A stretch of 64,000 nucleotides of DNA, taken from the NCBI RefSeq assembly GCF_015694725.1, contig NZ_JADQDQ010000004.1:434001-498000 (forward strand), written 5' to 3'. Shown here piece after piece: positions 1-7,920 of this stretch (its first letter is position 1; every line of letters starts with the position of its first letter). The notes beneath the pieces are model-generated. The model was not told where the DNA came from. It saw only the letters and a program-made list of their open reading frames with translations, and ran no database searches. Made by a program: the position numbers and the translations under genes. This DNA comes from Hymenobacter jeongseonensis. GTDB taxonomy: Bacteria; Bacteroidota; Bacteroidia; Cytophagales; Hymenobacteraceae.

Positions 1-281
1 CAGGCAATGGTTTCGGTTACTCCAAACTGCTGAAAAGCGGCTTTCAGCTGCTTGTTGCCACGTGGGTAGTGGGCTACCAGTTGCGCCGGCGTCTCGCAGG
101 CATGGGTCACGTTGCACCTTCCACCGCCCGAAATGCGGACCTTGCCGAGCAGCTTGCCCGTCTTCTCCAGTAATACAACTTGGGTTTGAGGGTTCGCTTC
201 GGCGCAGGCAATGGCTCCAAAAAAACCAGCTGCACCGCCGCCAAGCACGGCTACAAGGGGTTGGGATGCATCAATTTTCAC
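1..281 (-). CDS. HI0933-like FAD-binding flavoprotein (N-terminal part, runs off left edge)
   Basis: Reading leftward from a GTG at 281, 93 residues are visible before the edge. They show a Rossmann dinucleotide-binding loop (VLGGGAAGFFGA, about residues 12-23), then VVLLEKTGKLLGKV and SGGGRCNVTH. The SGGGRCN signature is typical of the HI0933/YhiN (aminoacetone oxidase-like) flavoprotein family, whose substrates are poorly known. I chose the GTG because a TACCTTTG box at 286-293 lies four bases upstream and no in-frame ATG is nearby, so the mRNA would be leaderless. The C-terminal three quarters are outside the window. Confidence 0.82.
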   Translation of the reverse strand, partial: MKIDASQPLVAVLGGGAAGFFGAIACAEANPQTQVVLLEKTGKLLGKVRISGGGRCNVTHACETPAQLVAHYPRGNKQLKAAFQQFGVTETIA

Positions 282-285
282 CAGG

Positions 286-293
286 CAAAGGTA
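286..293 (-). promoter_or_regulatory. -7 promoter box TACCTTTG of the flavoprotein gene
   Basis: Reading on the minus strand, TACCTTTG matches the Bacteroidota TAnnTTTG consensus. It ends four bases before the GTG start at 281, so transcription should begin at or within a base or two of the start codon. Confidence 0.6.
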
Positions 294-360
294 CGGCTGC
301 GCAATCAGGCAGATGGTAAACGAATGAGCTGCGTTCTCCTGCCGGAACGCAGCTATGCGG

Positions 361-1239
361 TTAGCAGTGCGCCAACGCTTTCAGCACGTCGTCGTGCTGG
401 AATTGATAAGGAACCAGCTTGCGTACTGAACTGCTGTCGACAATTTTGCCGCTCACGCCTTTCTCCACCTTAAATGTGGGCGCTTCCAAATTCAAATAGT
501 GGGCGGCGGCAGGGTAAAATTCGCGCCGAAGGGGATGCTGAGCCGCACAAACGTTGAAAGTGTGGCCCCACACATCGTGCTTGATGATGCCCGCGAGCAC
601 GCCAACGGCGTCGGTCAGGTGCAACAAGTTGACCGGGGCATTGCCGTTGGCCAACTCGCGGCGGCCTGCTAGAAAGCGGCCTGGTGCTCGGTCGGGCCCG
701 ATAAGGCCCCCCAAGCGGACCACCGTGCTTTTCCATTGCCCATAACGGGGCACAAAATGGCCCTCGGCGCGCAATACGTCCGAAGCGGCATCGCGCGTGC
801 TCAAGGCATCGCTCTCGCGCATCATCCGAGCCTCGTCGGGGTACACGCTGGTGGAACTGACGAAAATGACGTGCTTGGTGCCAGCCGCGGCAACGGCCCG
901 GTGCACGGGGCGCAACAGCGTGGGATAAGCCCCTGCTGAAGAAGCGCGGGGCGGCACATTCAGCACCAGCACGTCGGCCGCCTGCAACAGACGATGCAAT
1001 AAAGCTTCGGAAGAAGCGCCAAAATCGGCTCCAAGTCGCAACAGATGCGGCTCGATGCCGGCCATCTCCATGGTAGCAATCTGCTCGGGCGTGGTGGTAG
1101 TGCCCAGCACGCGATGCCCGGTTGCGGCCAGCGAGTGAGCCAAGGCCATGCCCAGCCATCCGCAGCCCAGAACTAAAACAGTGGAGGATTCCGCTCCCGA
1201 AACTGTGCTCGTGGAGCCCCCGGAATTGGAACTATTCAT
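361..1239 (-). CDS. NAD(P)-binding epimerase/dehydratase-like protein (atypical SDR)
   Basis: A 292-residue protein with a Rossmann motif VLVLGCGWLGMALA (about 21-34), a following TTTTP turn, and VIFVSSTSVYPD (about 124-135), where the serine-rich strand is typical of extended or atypical SDR proteins. It resembles the YeeZ-type SDR_a5 group, NAD(P)-binding proteins of unclear substrate. Residues 1-20 are a Ser/Gly/Thr-rich leader, so translation could in principle start later, but no better internal start is visible. It is separated by 79 bp from the flavoprotein gene and could be independently transcribed. The exact reaction cannot be read from the sequence. Confidence 0.8.
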   Translation of the reverse strand: MNSSNSGGSTSTVSGAESSTVLVLGCGWLGMALAHSLAATGHRVLGTTTTPEQIATMEMAGIEPHLLRLGADFGASSEALLHRLLQAADVLVLNVPPRASSAGAYPTLLRPVHRAVAAAGTKHVIFVSSTSVYPDEARMMRESDALSTRDAASDVLRAEGHFVPRYGQWKSTVVRLGGLIGPDRAPGRFLAGRRELANGNAPVNLLHLTDAVGVLAGIIKHDVWGHTFNVCAAQHPLRREFYPAAAHYLNLEAPTFKVEKGVSGKIVDSSSVRKLVPYQFQHDDVLKALAHC

Positions 1240-1421
1240 TTCAAATAAAAGGACTTATTTGCATCAAAGTACGAAGGTGCGAAAAAAATAATTAACCCTA
1301 TATTTCGTCTTGAGTATTGTTGAGTAGGCTTAGCGAGGAGCGGCTTTCAACTGCGCCCCAACAGTCTTGTACCTTCGGGTTGCGGATTGAGCCGCAAATT
1401 TCACCTCTACATCTGTTTTGC

Positions 1422-2294
1422 ATGAACACTCCCTACACCCAACCAATGCTGCGTGACAACGCGCTGGCGGGCAAAACCATCATCGTCACCGGCGGTGGTA
1501 CCGGCTTGGGCCGCGCCATGACTACTTATTTCCTGCAGCTTGGCGCCAACGTCACCATAACCAGCCGCAAGCTGGATGTGTTGGAAAAAACGGCCGAAGA
1601 GTTGCGTGCGCAAACCGGTGGAAACGTGCTGCCCATTGCCTGCGACGTGCGCAAGTACGACGAAGTGGAAGCCATGCTGGAGCGCACCATCAAGGAGTTC
1701 GGCGGGGTAGACATTTTGCTGAACAATGCAGCGGGCAACTTCATCAGCCCCACCGAACGCCTGTCGCACAAGGCGTTTGATGTCATTGTTGACATCGTGC
1801 TGCGGGGTTCTTACAACTGCACCCTGGCCGTGGGCAAACGCTGGATTGCCGATAAAAAGCCCGGCACCATCCTCAACATTGTCACGACCTACGCCTCGGT
1901 GGGCTCGGCATTCGTGGTGCCTTCGGCCGCGGCGAAAGCCGGGGTACTGGCCATGACCCGGTCCTTGGCCGTGGAATGGGCCAAGTACGGCATCCGTTCC
2001 AATGCCATTGCCCCCGGCCCGTTTCCCACGGAAGGTGCCTGGAGCCGTCTTTTCCCTGAGCCGCTAGCCAGCAAACTCGACCCCGCCGCCAACGTGCCCC
2101 TCAAGCGCGTGGGCCAATACCAAGAACTCGCCAACTTGGCGGCTTACCTGGTGTCCGATTTCTCTGCCTACGTCAATGGCGAGGTCGTAACCATCGACGG
2201 GGGCGAGTGGCTGAATGGCGCGGGTGAATTTAATAAGCTGGAAATGCTCACTCCCGGCATGTGGGACCAAATCGAAAAAACCATGCGTCGGTAA
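1422..2294 (+). CDS. 2,4-dienoyl-CoA reductase-type SDR oxidoreductase
   Basis: 290 residues from the ATG at 1422; an upstream in-frame TTG at 1317 would add an implausible leader. Cofactor loop TGGGTGLG is at 23-30. The block NNAAGNF at 101-107 and the segment VTTYASVGSAFVVPSAAAK (about 154-172) closely follow mitochondrial/peroxisomal 2,4-dienoyl-CoA reductase. That family lacks the usual YxxxK pair and instead uses a Tyr and a Lys in this segment. The late motifs PGPFPTEGAWSRL and DGGEWLNGAGEFN also match. The expected role is NADPH-dependent reduction of 2,4-dienoyl-CoA during beta-oxidation of unsaturated fatty acids. It is a stand-alone gene ending at a strong bidirectional terminator. 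Confidence 0.88.
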   Translation: MNTPYTQPMLRDNALAGKTIIVTGGGTGLGRAMTTYFLQLGANVTITSRKLDVLEKTAEELRAQTGGNVLPIACDVRKYDEVEAMLERTIKEFGGVDILLNNAAGNFISPTERLSHKAFDVIVDIVLRGSYNCTLAVGKRWIADKKPGTILNIVTTYASVGSAFVVPSAAAKAGVLAMTRSLAVEWAKYGIRSNAIAPGPFPTEGAWSRLFPEPLASKLDPAANVPLKRVGQYQELANLAAYLVSDFSAYVNGEVVTIDGGEWLNGAGEFNKLEMLTPGMWDQIEKTMRR

Positions 2295-2314
2295 TTTACT
2301 GGCTAATTCAAAAT

Positions 2315-2370
2315 AACAATTCCTAATAAAAAGGCCGCTCACTTGAGCGGCCTTTTTATTAGGAATTGTT
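2315..2370. terminator. Bidirectional intrinsic terminator with a perfect 27-bp stem
   Basis: Arms 2315-2341 and 2344-2370 are perfectly complementary with a two-base gap. The GC-rich core ggccgctca is flanked by A/T tracts on both sides. It lies between the convergent reductase (ends 2294) and DUF1571 gene (ends 2435), so it can serve both. Confidence 0.9.
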
Positions 2371-2434
2371 TGGAAGTTATTAAACCAACTAATTATTTAA
2401 ATCGCAGCAACTCTACCATTCGATGGCGTAGTAA

Positions 2435-3304
2435 TTACAACTTATACCCCTTGTAATCTTTGGAAAATTCAGCTGCCGAAATGGGTTGATTGGCAACTAC
2501 GTCGGAAAACTCGAATTTTTCAAACAACCCTTTGTCATCATCTACTTGGACCATGGTAGGTAGAAACGTTTTAGGGTCGACACAAACGGTGGTACGCCGG
2601 CCGTAGGAGTTGGGCACGTGAAGCACTTTGCCTTCGGGTATTTTTTCGCCGATTGTTAAGTCATTGCGGTCAAACACCCGGTATTCGCCGCAGCCGAACC
2701 GTTCGGCGACGCTGCCAATGGTTTCGTTTTTGCCCGCCTTGTAGGTGACGTAGCGGAATTGCGGGTAACTGGAGCGGAGCACGTGGCAGGTTCGGCCCAG
2801 CAACACGGTATCGCCGGTGTACCGAAACGAGCGGCTGTAGGAGTTGTCTTGGCGCAGGCTGGTGGTGCGCAGCAGGTCGGAAATGGTGCCGAAACCTGCT
2901 TGCAGGGCCGTATGATGCTGGCTGCCTCGCATGAGCTTGCCCTTGGGGTCCAAGCTCAGGGTCACGTAGGGAAAGGTGGCCGGATACACCCAAGCGTCGC
3001 CGTTGTTCTGACCAGCCAGCCACAAAACCTCCACCCCTTTGTGGTTTTTGATGTAGATGCGAACGGGGTTGTAGGTCAGCTTCATGATGCTGCGCGCCTG
3101 GTTGATGCTGCCATCAATTCGCTCTTGCGCCTTCACGGTACACCGCAGAGTTTTGAGGTTCTCGATGGCCGCACTCATTCGCGTGGTGAGCTGCTCGGTG
3201 GTGGGCGGCGGCGTTTTGGGACCCGAAGCGGCTACCAATGCCAATGCCCCGACGGGTACTATTTTACGAAACGAGTAATAACAAGAAGTGAGAAACACAG
3301 CCAT
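2435..3304 (-). CDS. DUF1571 family envelope protein with LysM-like segment
   Basis: 289 residues beginning with a hydrophobic, signal-like segment (about 8-28). The body fits DUF1571, a Bacteroidota and Planctomycetes family of unknown function: an early TVKAQERIDG strand, YIKNHKGVEVLW, and a late FEFSDVVANQPI. A LysM-like insert lies at about 197-245 (TYKAGKNETIGSVAERFGCG, then IPEGKVLHVPN), suggesting contact with peptidoglycan or another glycan. DUF1571 proteins are thought to be secreted outer-membrane-lipid-associated proteins, but no activity is established. It is convergent with the reductase and upstream is only 56 bp from a small conserved gene. Confidence 0.82.
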   Translation of the reverse strand: MAVFLTSCYYSFRKIVPVGALALVAASGPKTPPPTTEQLTTRMSAAIENLKTLRCTVKAQERIDGSINQARSIMKLTYNPVRIYIKNHKGVEVLWLAGQNNGDAWVYPATFPYVTLSLDPKGKLMRGSQHHTALQAGFGTISDLLRTTSLRQDNSYSRSFRYTGDTVLLGRTCHVLRSSYPQFRYVTYKAGKNETIGSVAERFGCGEYRVFDRNDLTIGEKIPEGKVLHVPNSYGRRTTVCVDPKTFLPTMVQVDDDKGLFEKFEFSDVVANQPISAAEFSKDYKGYKL

Positions 3305-3360
3305 GAAATGTTGAAATCAAAGAAGGAAGCCGAAACTGCGATGCGCTGCTTCGGCGGTAG

Positions 3361-3660
3361 TTAGTTTAAGCTGATGTGAGGAAACCGCGAGGACGCGCTA
3401 TCAAAAATAAACAGCTCATCAATTTCCACGCCATGCAGGTAATGGTAGAGCGGGAATTGCTCGACTACAGCCTGCACGGCCGCGGAATCGTCGGCGTTGA
3501 TGGTGACCCAGCCCCGGCTGCGGTCGCTACTGATGGCATACACCTCTACAACTTTTTCGTTCAGCAGATGGTTGATAAAATCCCGGTGGCTGGGGATGAG
3601 GGCAATGAATTCCTCGTCGTAAGAGTCGGGCAGGCGGAGTGAAACGACAAACGTAGGCAT
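3361..3660 (-). CDS. Small conserved protein, probable ferredoxin-like (dimeric alpha/beta barrel) fold
   Basis: A 99-residue protein with the pattern beta (MPTFVVSLRLP), helix, beta (VVEVYAISSDRSRGWVTIN), helix (AAVQAVVEQF) and a C-terminal strand (GVEIDELFIFD). This is the alternation seen in muconolactone isomerase-like and YciI-like small proteins. No catalytic residue can be assigned. It lies 56 bp upstream of the DUF1571 gene on the same strand, so co-transcription is possible. Confidence 0.7.
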   Translation of the reverse strand: MPTFVVSLRLPDSYDEEFIALIPSHRDFINHLLNEKVVEVYAISSDRSRGWVTINADDSAAVQAVVEQFPLYHYLHGVEIDELFIFDSASSRFPHISLN

Positions 3661-3861
3661 AAGTGAAATTCAACGCAGTGGGTGCTCACACGCCCAGAAA
3701 CCCCGGCGTTTTGATAAGCAGACTTAAAAAACAGGGGCGCATAATTTATAAGTTCAATTCTCAGTGGAACGAGAAAATCACTTGTAGCGCCCGCAATGCA
3801 ATATAATTAGGCTTCCTGCTTCGGGACGTGAGCGTAGTGGTTGCGAAATCCTAAAAGCACG

Positions 3862-3905
3862 CTTGCCACGAAGCTGCCCCGGCACTGGGGCAGCTTCGTG
3901 GCAAG
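3862..3905. repeat. Perfect 19-bp inverted repeat without T-tract
   Basis: Arms 3862-3880 and 3887-3905 are exact complements around a six-base loop. It lies 42 bp beyond the end of the YkvA-like gene and is GC-rich with no following run of T on either strand. It may act as an RNA 3' end stabiliser or be a small palindromic repeat. The rest of the 3661-3947 gap shows nothing else recognisable. Confidence 0.7.
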
Positions 3906-3947
3906 TAATGAATGGTATTGCACTCTGAGCAGAAGCCGGCGAGCTAT

Positions 3948-4475
3948 TTATGAATGGCCAAGTTCCGCTACGCTAGGCTGAGTAGCATCGCCCTTTGCGG
4001 GAAGAGCTGTGCCATCGGGTACGCCGCGGGTGCCGTGTGCGCTGGTGACTAGGCCCCGGCCGGTTTCTTCCCATGCTTGATAACGGACAATTTCGCCCTG
4101 GAATTTGCTGACAAACCAGCTGATTAAGCTCAAGTCATCCAGAAAACCCAGCATGGGAATAAAATCCGGCACAAGGTCGATAGGTGAGAGGACGTAAAGC
4201 AATACGGCCAAGCCCGAAATAATTGTGCTGGTTGAGACTTCGCGGTAATCGCCGGTTATGTAGTTTTTTACCAAGCGCACCAAAGTGAAAGCAACTTCAA
4301 AAAGCTGGCGAAATTTGCTCGATTCGCTTTTCTTATCAGCCAATTTATTGGCTACTTCATTGAGGGTGGTGATGACCATGAAAGGCTTGCCCAAAAGTTT
4401 GGTAGCCCGGCCAATAAATACATTGAAAAGGACGTTTTTGGAGAGCTTGAAGCCTTTGTCGGTGAGTGAGGACAT
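3948..4475 (-). CDS. YkvA/DUF1232 family membrane protein
   Basis: 175 residues. The DUF1232 core is clear at about 93-125: a hydrophobic helix (ISGLAVLLYVLSPIDLVPD) followed by FIPMLGFLDDLSLISWFVS, containing the family signature SPIDLVPDFIP..GxLDD. Two further helices precede it. YkvA-like proteins are small inner-membrane proteins without an established role. It lies 77 bp downstream of the divergent ATP-grasp-like gene on the same strand and could be the last gene of that transcript. The C-terminal 40 residues are polar and look disordered. Confidence 0.85.
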   Translation of the reverse strand: MSSLTDKGFKLSKNVLFNVFIGRATKLLGKPFMVITTLNEVANKLADKKSESSKFRQLFEVAFTLVRLVKNYITGDYREVSTSTIISGLAVLLYVLSPIDLVPDFIPMLGFLDDLSLISWFVSKFQGEIVRYQAWEETGRGLVTSAHGTRGVPDGTALPAKGDATQPSVAELGHS

Positions 4476-4552
4476 GGAATGGGGGTGAGGGATGATAGGC
4501 TTGCCTTTACGCGCAACCTCAACCGCGCGTTGTATGCAGCTAATTAAGCTGC

Positions 4553-5743
4553 CTACCGTTCAAACAAAGGAGTCGTGCCACCCACCCAATCCTTGTCCTT
4601 GTTGAAATCCACCCCTATCATTTCGCCCCGGCTCAGCCGGCTGAGGCCAGTGAGCAGCTGCGGTTTCGCCTCGCCTTTGGGCCAGATGTAGAGCAGGCGG
4701 ATTTCGCATTTTACCAAGCCATCGGGCGATTGCACCACTGGCTCATAAGCCACTTTGCGCTGTAATAAATAATTGTGCTTGTCGGGCAAAGCAGCCAATT
4801 CTTCGGCGGTGATGTGTAGACGTACGCCGGCTCCGGCAAAGGAAAACAATGGTTTGAGAACGTAATTCTCCAAGTCTTCCGGGTACGCGGCAAGCTGGTG
4901 CAAATAATAGCTGGGCGGCACAAACGGCCCGTGTAGCAGCGGCAAGGTGTATTTGCTAATCCGAAAAAACCAATTGGGATGGCCCACCCACGTTACATCT
5001 ACGTCGTCGGTTAAATTAAATTGCAAGTCTAATTCTGGATAGCGGGCCAATTCATCAAAAATAACGCGGTTATAAATGCGTTTAATTTTAATTAATTCGC
5101 CGTTTTTCTCGTAGAATAATGCGCGGCCTTGGCGCTGAACTTTGGTCAGGCAAATAGCCTCAATTCCCCAGAGCGTTTTTGATAATGCAAAGTCAATTCG
5201 CGTCTTTTGCTGCTCCGGAAATAGCTCCAACAAAATGACGTTTTCTGCCGATTCCCCGCCCAAAATAAACTGGCGCATCCGCTCCTGATAACCCTGGAAA
5301 TCAAGCGTTGCCAAAAAGGGGCTGACGGTGTCCGCGATGGGGTAGTGCTGCTTGAAAACAGTGGGCAGCCAGGACTGAAATGCGTAAAGTGAGGGAAATC
5401 CCTGCATTTCAATTAGCTGCGGTTCCAGTTCGCCGGCAGCATCACGGCACACCGCAAAATCGAAAGTTAGGAATTCGGGGTGCTGGTCTTCATTGGGAAC
5501 GCGCTGGTGCGCCGGGATTGAGCCTTCGGTTAATTCTTTGAAATTTGGCTGTTCAATTACTTCAATGATGCTTTCGCCGGCCGCAATTAATTTATCGCGC
5601 AGCACCGCTGGTATAAAAACCGGCGTTTCAGCCACCCGGAAATCGAGTTGGCCGGGCAGTTGCCGGTCGATGTCGGCTAACATTTCCTGATAGCTAGCCG
5701 GGCTGAACGCGGCGTTGAATCTCTGGCGGTGTTCAGGAATCAT
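4553..5743 (-). CDS. Divergent ATP-grasp-like protein of the amidoligase cluster
   Basis: A 396-residue protein. Its C-terminal third has ATP-grasp hallmarks in order: KPLFSFAGAGV (297-307) like the flexible nucleotide-binding loop, YLLQRKV (325-331) like the adenine-contacting strand, EIRLLYIW (347-354), and NKDKDWVGGT (381-390) near the end where metal-binding Asn residues normally sit. The N-terminal 290 residues are a family-specific domain with no motif I recognise. The metal-binding Glu/Asn set is not fully conventional, so catalysis is uncertain. It lies 36 bp downstream of the amidotransferase gene, so the two are very probably co-transcribed. The likely role is peptide or amide ligation, or a substrate-binding pseudo-enzyme. 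Confidence 0.72.
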   Translation of the reverse strand: MIPEHRQRFNAAFSPASYQEMLADIDRQLPGQLDFRVAETPVFIPAVLRDKLIAAGESIIEVIEQPNFKELTEGSIPAHQRVPNEDQHPEFLTFDFAVCRDAAGELEPQLIEMQGFPSLYAFQSWLPTVFKQHYPIADTVSPFLATLDFQGYQERMRQFILGGESAENVILLELFPEQQKTRIDFALSKTLWGIEAICLTKVQRQGRALFYEKNGELIKIKRIYNRVIFDELARYPELDLQFNLTDDVDVTWVGHPNWFFRISKYTLPLLHGPFVPPSYYLHQLAAYPEDLENYVLKPLFSFAGAGVRLHITAEELAALPDKHNYLLQRKVAYEPVVQSPDGLVKCEIRLLYIWPKGEAKPQLLTGLSRLSRGEMIGVDFNKDKDWVGGTTPLFER

Positions 5744-5779
5744 AAAGCGGAAGTTGGGCCCGGTAGGGGAAAATTGGAA

Positions 5780-6604
5780 CTATACGGCGGTGAGCTGGCC
5801 CATTTGGGCCAGTGCGCGACGCAGGAACGTGGGCACGATTACCGACTCCGTGCGCTCAATGGTGTCGGGGTTGGCGAGCAGGTGCACCATTTCCTCGTAC
5901 TTTTCTAAGCCGTAGGTGGTCACTACCTGTTGCTTGCGCTCGGCGGTAAGCATGTAGCGCAGCATGCCTTCGCCGTCGGCTTCCGGGTGGAACTGCGTGC
6001 CCAGTATTTCAGGCGTGAAGCGGATGGCCATTACGGCGCGGGGCAGCGGCACGTGGGGCCGGTCTTTTTCCAGGCATAGCACTTCGGCGCCCAACTCCTC
6101 GAGGCGGGGCCAGTCGAGGTTGGTGAGCTGGTAATCGCGCGAATCGACGATGTAGAACGGTTCGGGCAAGCTTTGAAGCACGGGCTCAAGCAGGCCAGCA
6201 GGGGTGAGGTGCACCGGCAGCACCCCAAACGAAGTGGATTTGCGCCGGCCAATTTCGCCCACGCCCAAGTGCCGGCTCACCAACTGAAACGAGTGGCAAA
6301 TCAGTAACAAATGCTTTTTCTGGTTATTCGCTTGGTTATGAGCCAGCAGCGAATCGACAAAATCAAAGTAGCGCGGCTCCCAGGCCTCCTCCGATGCCAG
6401 CGGGCTGCCGGGGCCGCCTGTCGAGATGTACAGGTCGTAATCCAAACCGGGAAGCTCATTTTCAGCCCGGACGTTAAACGTATCAACGGCAAACGGAACG
6501 CCATTTTCTGTGCTGCCACGGCTCAGCAGCTGCCGAATGCAGCGCATGCCCTCGTTCGGCGCGTTGTTATACATATCAAGAATGGCAATGCGAATAGCCT
6601 CCAT
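5780..6604 (-). CDS. Class I glutamine amidotransferase-like protein
   Basis: 274 residues with a complete triad-type layout: an oxyanion strand STGGPGSPLA (61-70), the nucleophile elbow LLICHSFQL with Cys103, and GTQFHPEADG with His206 and Glu208. The fold is that of GMP-synthase-like GATase1 domains. No synthetase domain is fused, so ammonia would have to be passed to a partner, or the protein acts as a gamma-glutamyl hydrolase. The immediate neighbours (GCS2 ligase upstream, ATP-grasp-like protein 36 bp downstream) suggest a role in making or trimming a small amide-linked product. A hairpin terminator at 6678-6705 separates it from the upstream ligase. Confidence 0.87.
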   Translation of the reverse strand: MEAIRIAILDMYNNAPNEGMRCIRQLLSRGSTENGVPFAVDTFNVRAENELPGLDYDLYISTGGPGSPLASEEAWEPRYFDFVDSLLAHNQANNQKKHLLLICHSFQLVSRHLGVGEIGRRKSTSFGVLPVHLTPAGLLEPVLQSLPEPFYIVDSRDYQLTNLDWPRLEELGAEVLCLEKDRPHVPLPRAVMAIRFTPEILGTQFHPEADGEGMLRYMLTAERKQQVVTTYGLEKYEEMVHLLANPDTIERTESVIVPTFLRRALAQMGQLTAV

Positions 6605-6677
6605 AGCGTATCAGGGTAAGCAGCTGGCAGCACCAGCAAATAAATAAAGCCCAAGCCCAAGCTTGGCTGAAAAAGAA

Positions 6678-6705
6678 GCAACGCCCCCGGTAAGGTGGGC
6701 GTTGC
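6678..6705 (-). terminator. Intrinsic terminator inside the amidoligase cluster
   Basis: Arms gcaacgccc (6678-6686) and its complement (6697-6705) are followed on the minus strand by TTCTTTTT. The position is just after the GCS2 ligase ends (6726) and before the amidotransferase starts (6604). Confidence 0.65.
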
Positions 6706-6725
6706 GAAAGACAAAGATAATTGAC

Positions 6726-7829
6726 TTACAGCCCGTGGGCAGTCTCGGCCAGGATATAGTCAACCACCTTGCTCAGGTCCCCGGTTTCGCGGAATACCTG
6801 GAGCTGGCGGTCGGCGCCGGTGCCCATTTCCAGCATTTTGAGTACGTATTCTACTTCGTGGCGGCTGCCTAAATCGTCGACTACGTCGTCGATAAAGTCC
6901 AGCAGTTCCAGAATAAGCTGGCGCGTGGGCACTTCCTCCTGCTTGCCAAAGTCAATCATGCGGCCATCGAGGCCGTAGCGGGCGGCGCGCCATTTGTTTT
7001 CCTTAATCAGCGCGCTGCGGTAAATGCGAAAGTTGAGGTTCTGAGACTTCAGCTTGTAGATTTTGGCTACCAGCGCTTGCATCACGGCCGCAACGGCCAC
7101 AGTTTCGTCGGCGCGCATCATCATGTCGCAGATGCGGTATTCGATGGTGTCGAAGAAGGGGTGGAGGCGGATGTCCCACCAGATTTTTTTGCCGTTGTCG
7201 ATGCAGCCGGTCTTAATCAGCAGTTGCAGAAACTCGTCGTAGTCGCTGGCACTGTGGAAGTAACCCGGAATACCCGTGCGCGGAAACCGCTCAAATACCT
7301 TGGTGCGAAACGACTTGTAACCCGTTTCGCGGCCTTCCCAAAAAGGAGAATTGGTACTGAGCGCAAACAAGTGGGGCAGAAAATACCGCAGCGTGTTCAT
7401 CATGTACACCCCGATTTCCCGGTTTTCGATGCCCACGTGCACGTGCATGCCAAAAACGAGGTTGGACCGGGCGGCTTCCTGCAATTCCTCCACAATTTTA
7501 TCGTAGCGGACATCGGGCGTGATGGGCTGGTCCTGCCACCGCGAAAACGGGTGGGTGCCAGCGGCACCAATTTTCAGGTTCTGCTTGTCGGCCAATTCCA
7601 TTACCTGGCGGCGCAGGTGAAACACTTCGGTTCGGGCCTCGCTGATGTTGTGGCAAATATTGGTGCCCACTTCCACCACGGCCTGGTGCATTTCGGCTTT
7701 CACCTGTTCGTGCAGGGTCACGCGGCCCCCTTCCACAATTTGCGACAGGTGCGAGCGCAACTCCCGGGTTTCGGGGTCAATGGTTTGAAATTCTTCCTCG
7801 ATGCCGAGGGTAAACACGGGCATGGCCAT
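6726..7829 (-). CDS. Carboxylate-amine ligase (GCS2/YbdK-like, glutamine-synthetase fold)
   Basis: 367 residues from the ATG at 7829, giving MAMPVFTLGIEEEFQ; upstream in-frame starts would only add a hydrophobic leader. GIEEEFQ (9-15) is the family's first metal-binding Glu cluster, and HVHVG (about 129-133) and EYRICDMMM further on belong to the same active site. YbdK-type enzymes (COG2170) activate a carboxylate with ATP and couple it to an amine; E. coli YbdK has weak glutamate-cysteine ligase activity. The length is normal. It lies 91 bp downstream of the RimK-like ATP-grasp gene on the same strand, so two mechanistically different amide ligases are adjacent. The real substrates are unknown. 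Confidence 0.9.
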   Translation of the reverse strand: MAMPVFTLGIEEEFQTIDPETRELRSHLSQIVEGGRVTLHEQVKAEMHQAVVEVGTNICHNISEARTEVFHLRRQVMELADKQNLKIGAAGTHPFSRWQDQPITPDVRYDKIVEELQEAARSNLVFGMHVHVGIENREIGVYMMNTLRYFLPHLFALSTNSPFWEGRETGYKSFRTKVFERFPRTGIPGYFHSASDYDEFLQLLIKTGCIDNGKKIWWDIRLHPFFDTIEYRICDMMMRADETVAVAAVMQALVAKIYKLKSQNLNFRIYRSALIKENKWRAARYGLDGRMIDFGKQEEVPTRQLILELLDFIDDVVDDLGSRHEVEYVLKMLEMGTGADRQLQVFRETGDLSKVVDYILAETAHGL

Positions 7830-7920
7830 AAACGGAGTTAAGTAAACGAGGAATGAAGCGCCCACAAGACCCGGCGCGCAGGCGCGCGCCGGGCCGGAGC
7901 CATGAGAGGCGTAAAAGGAC

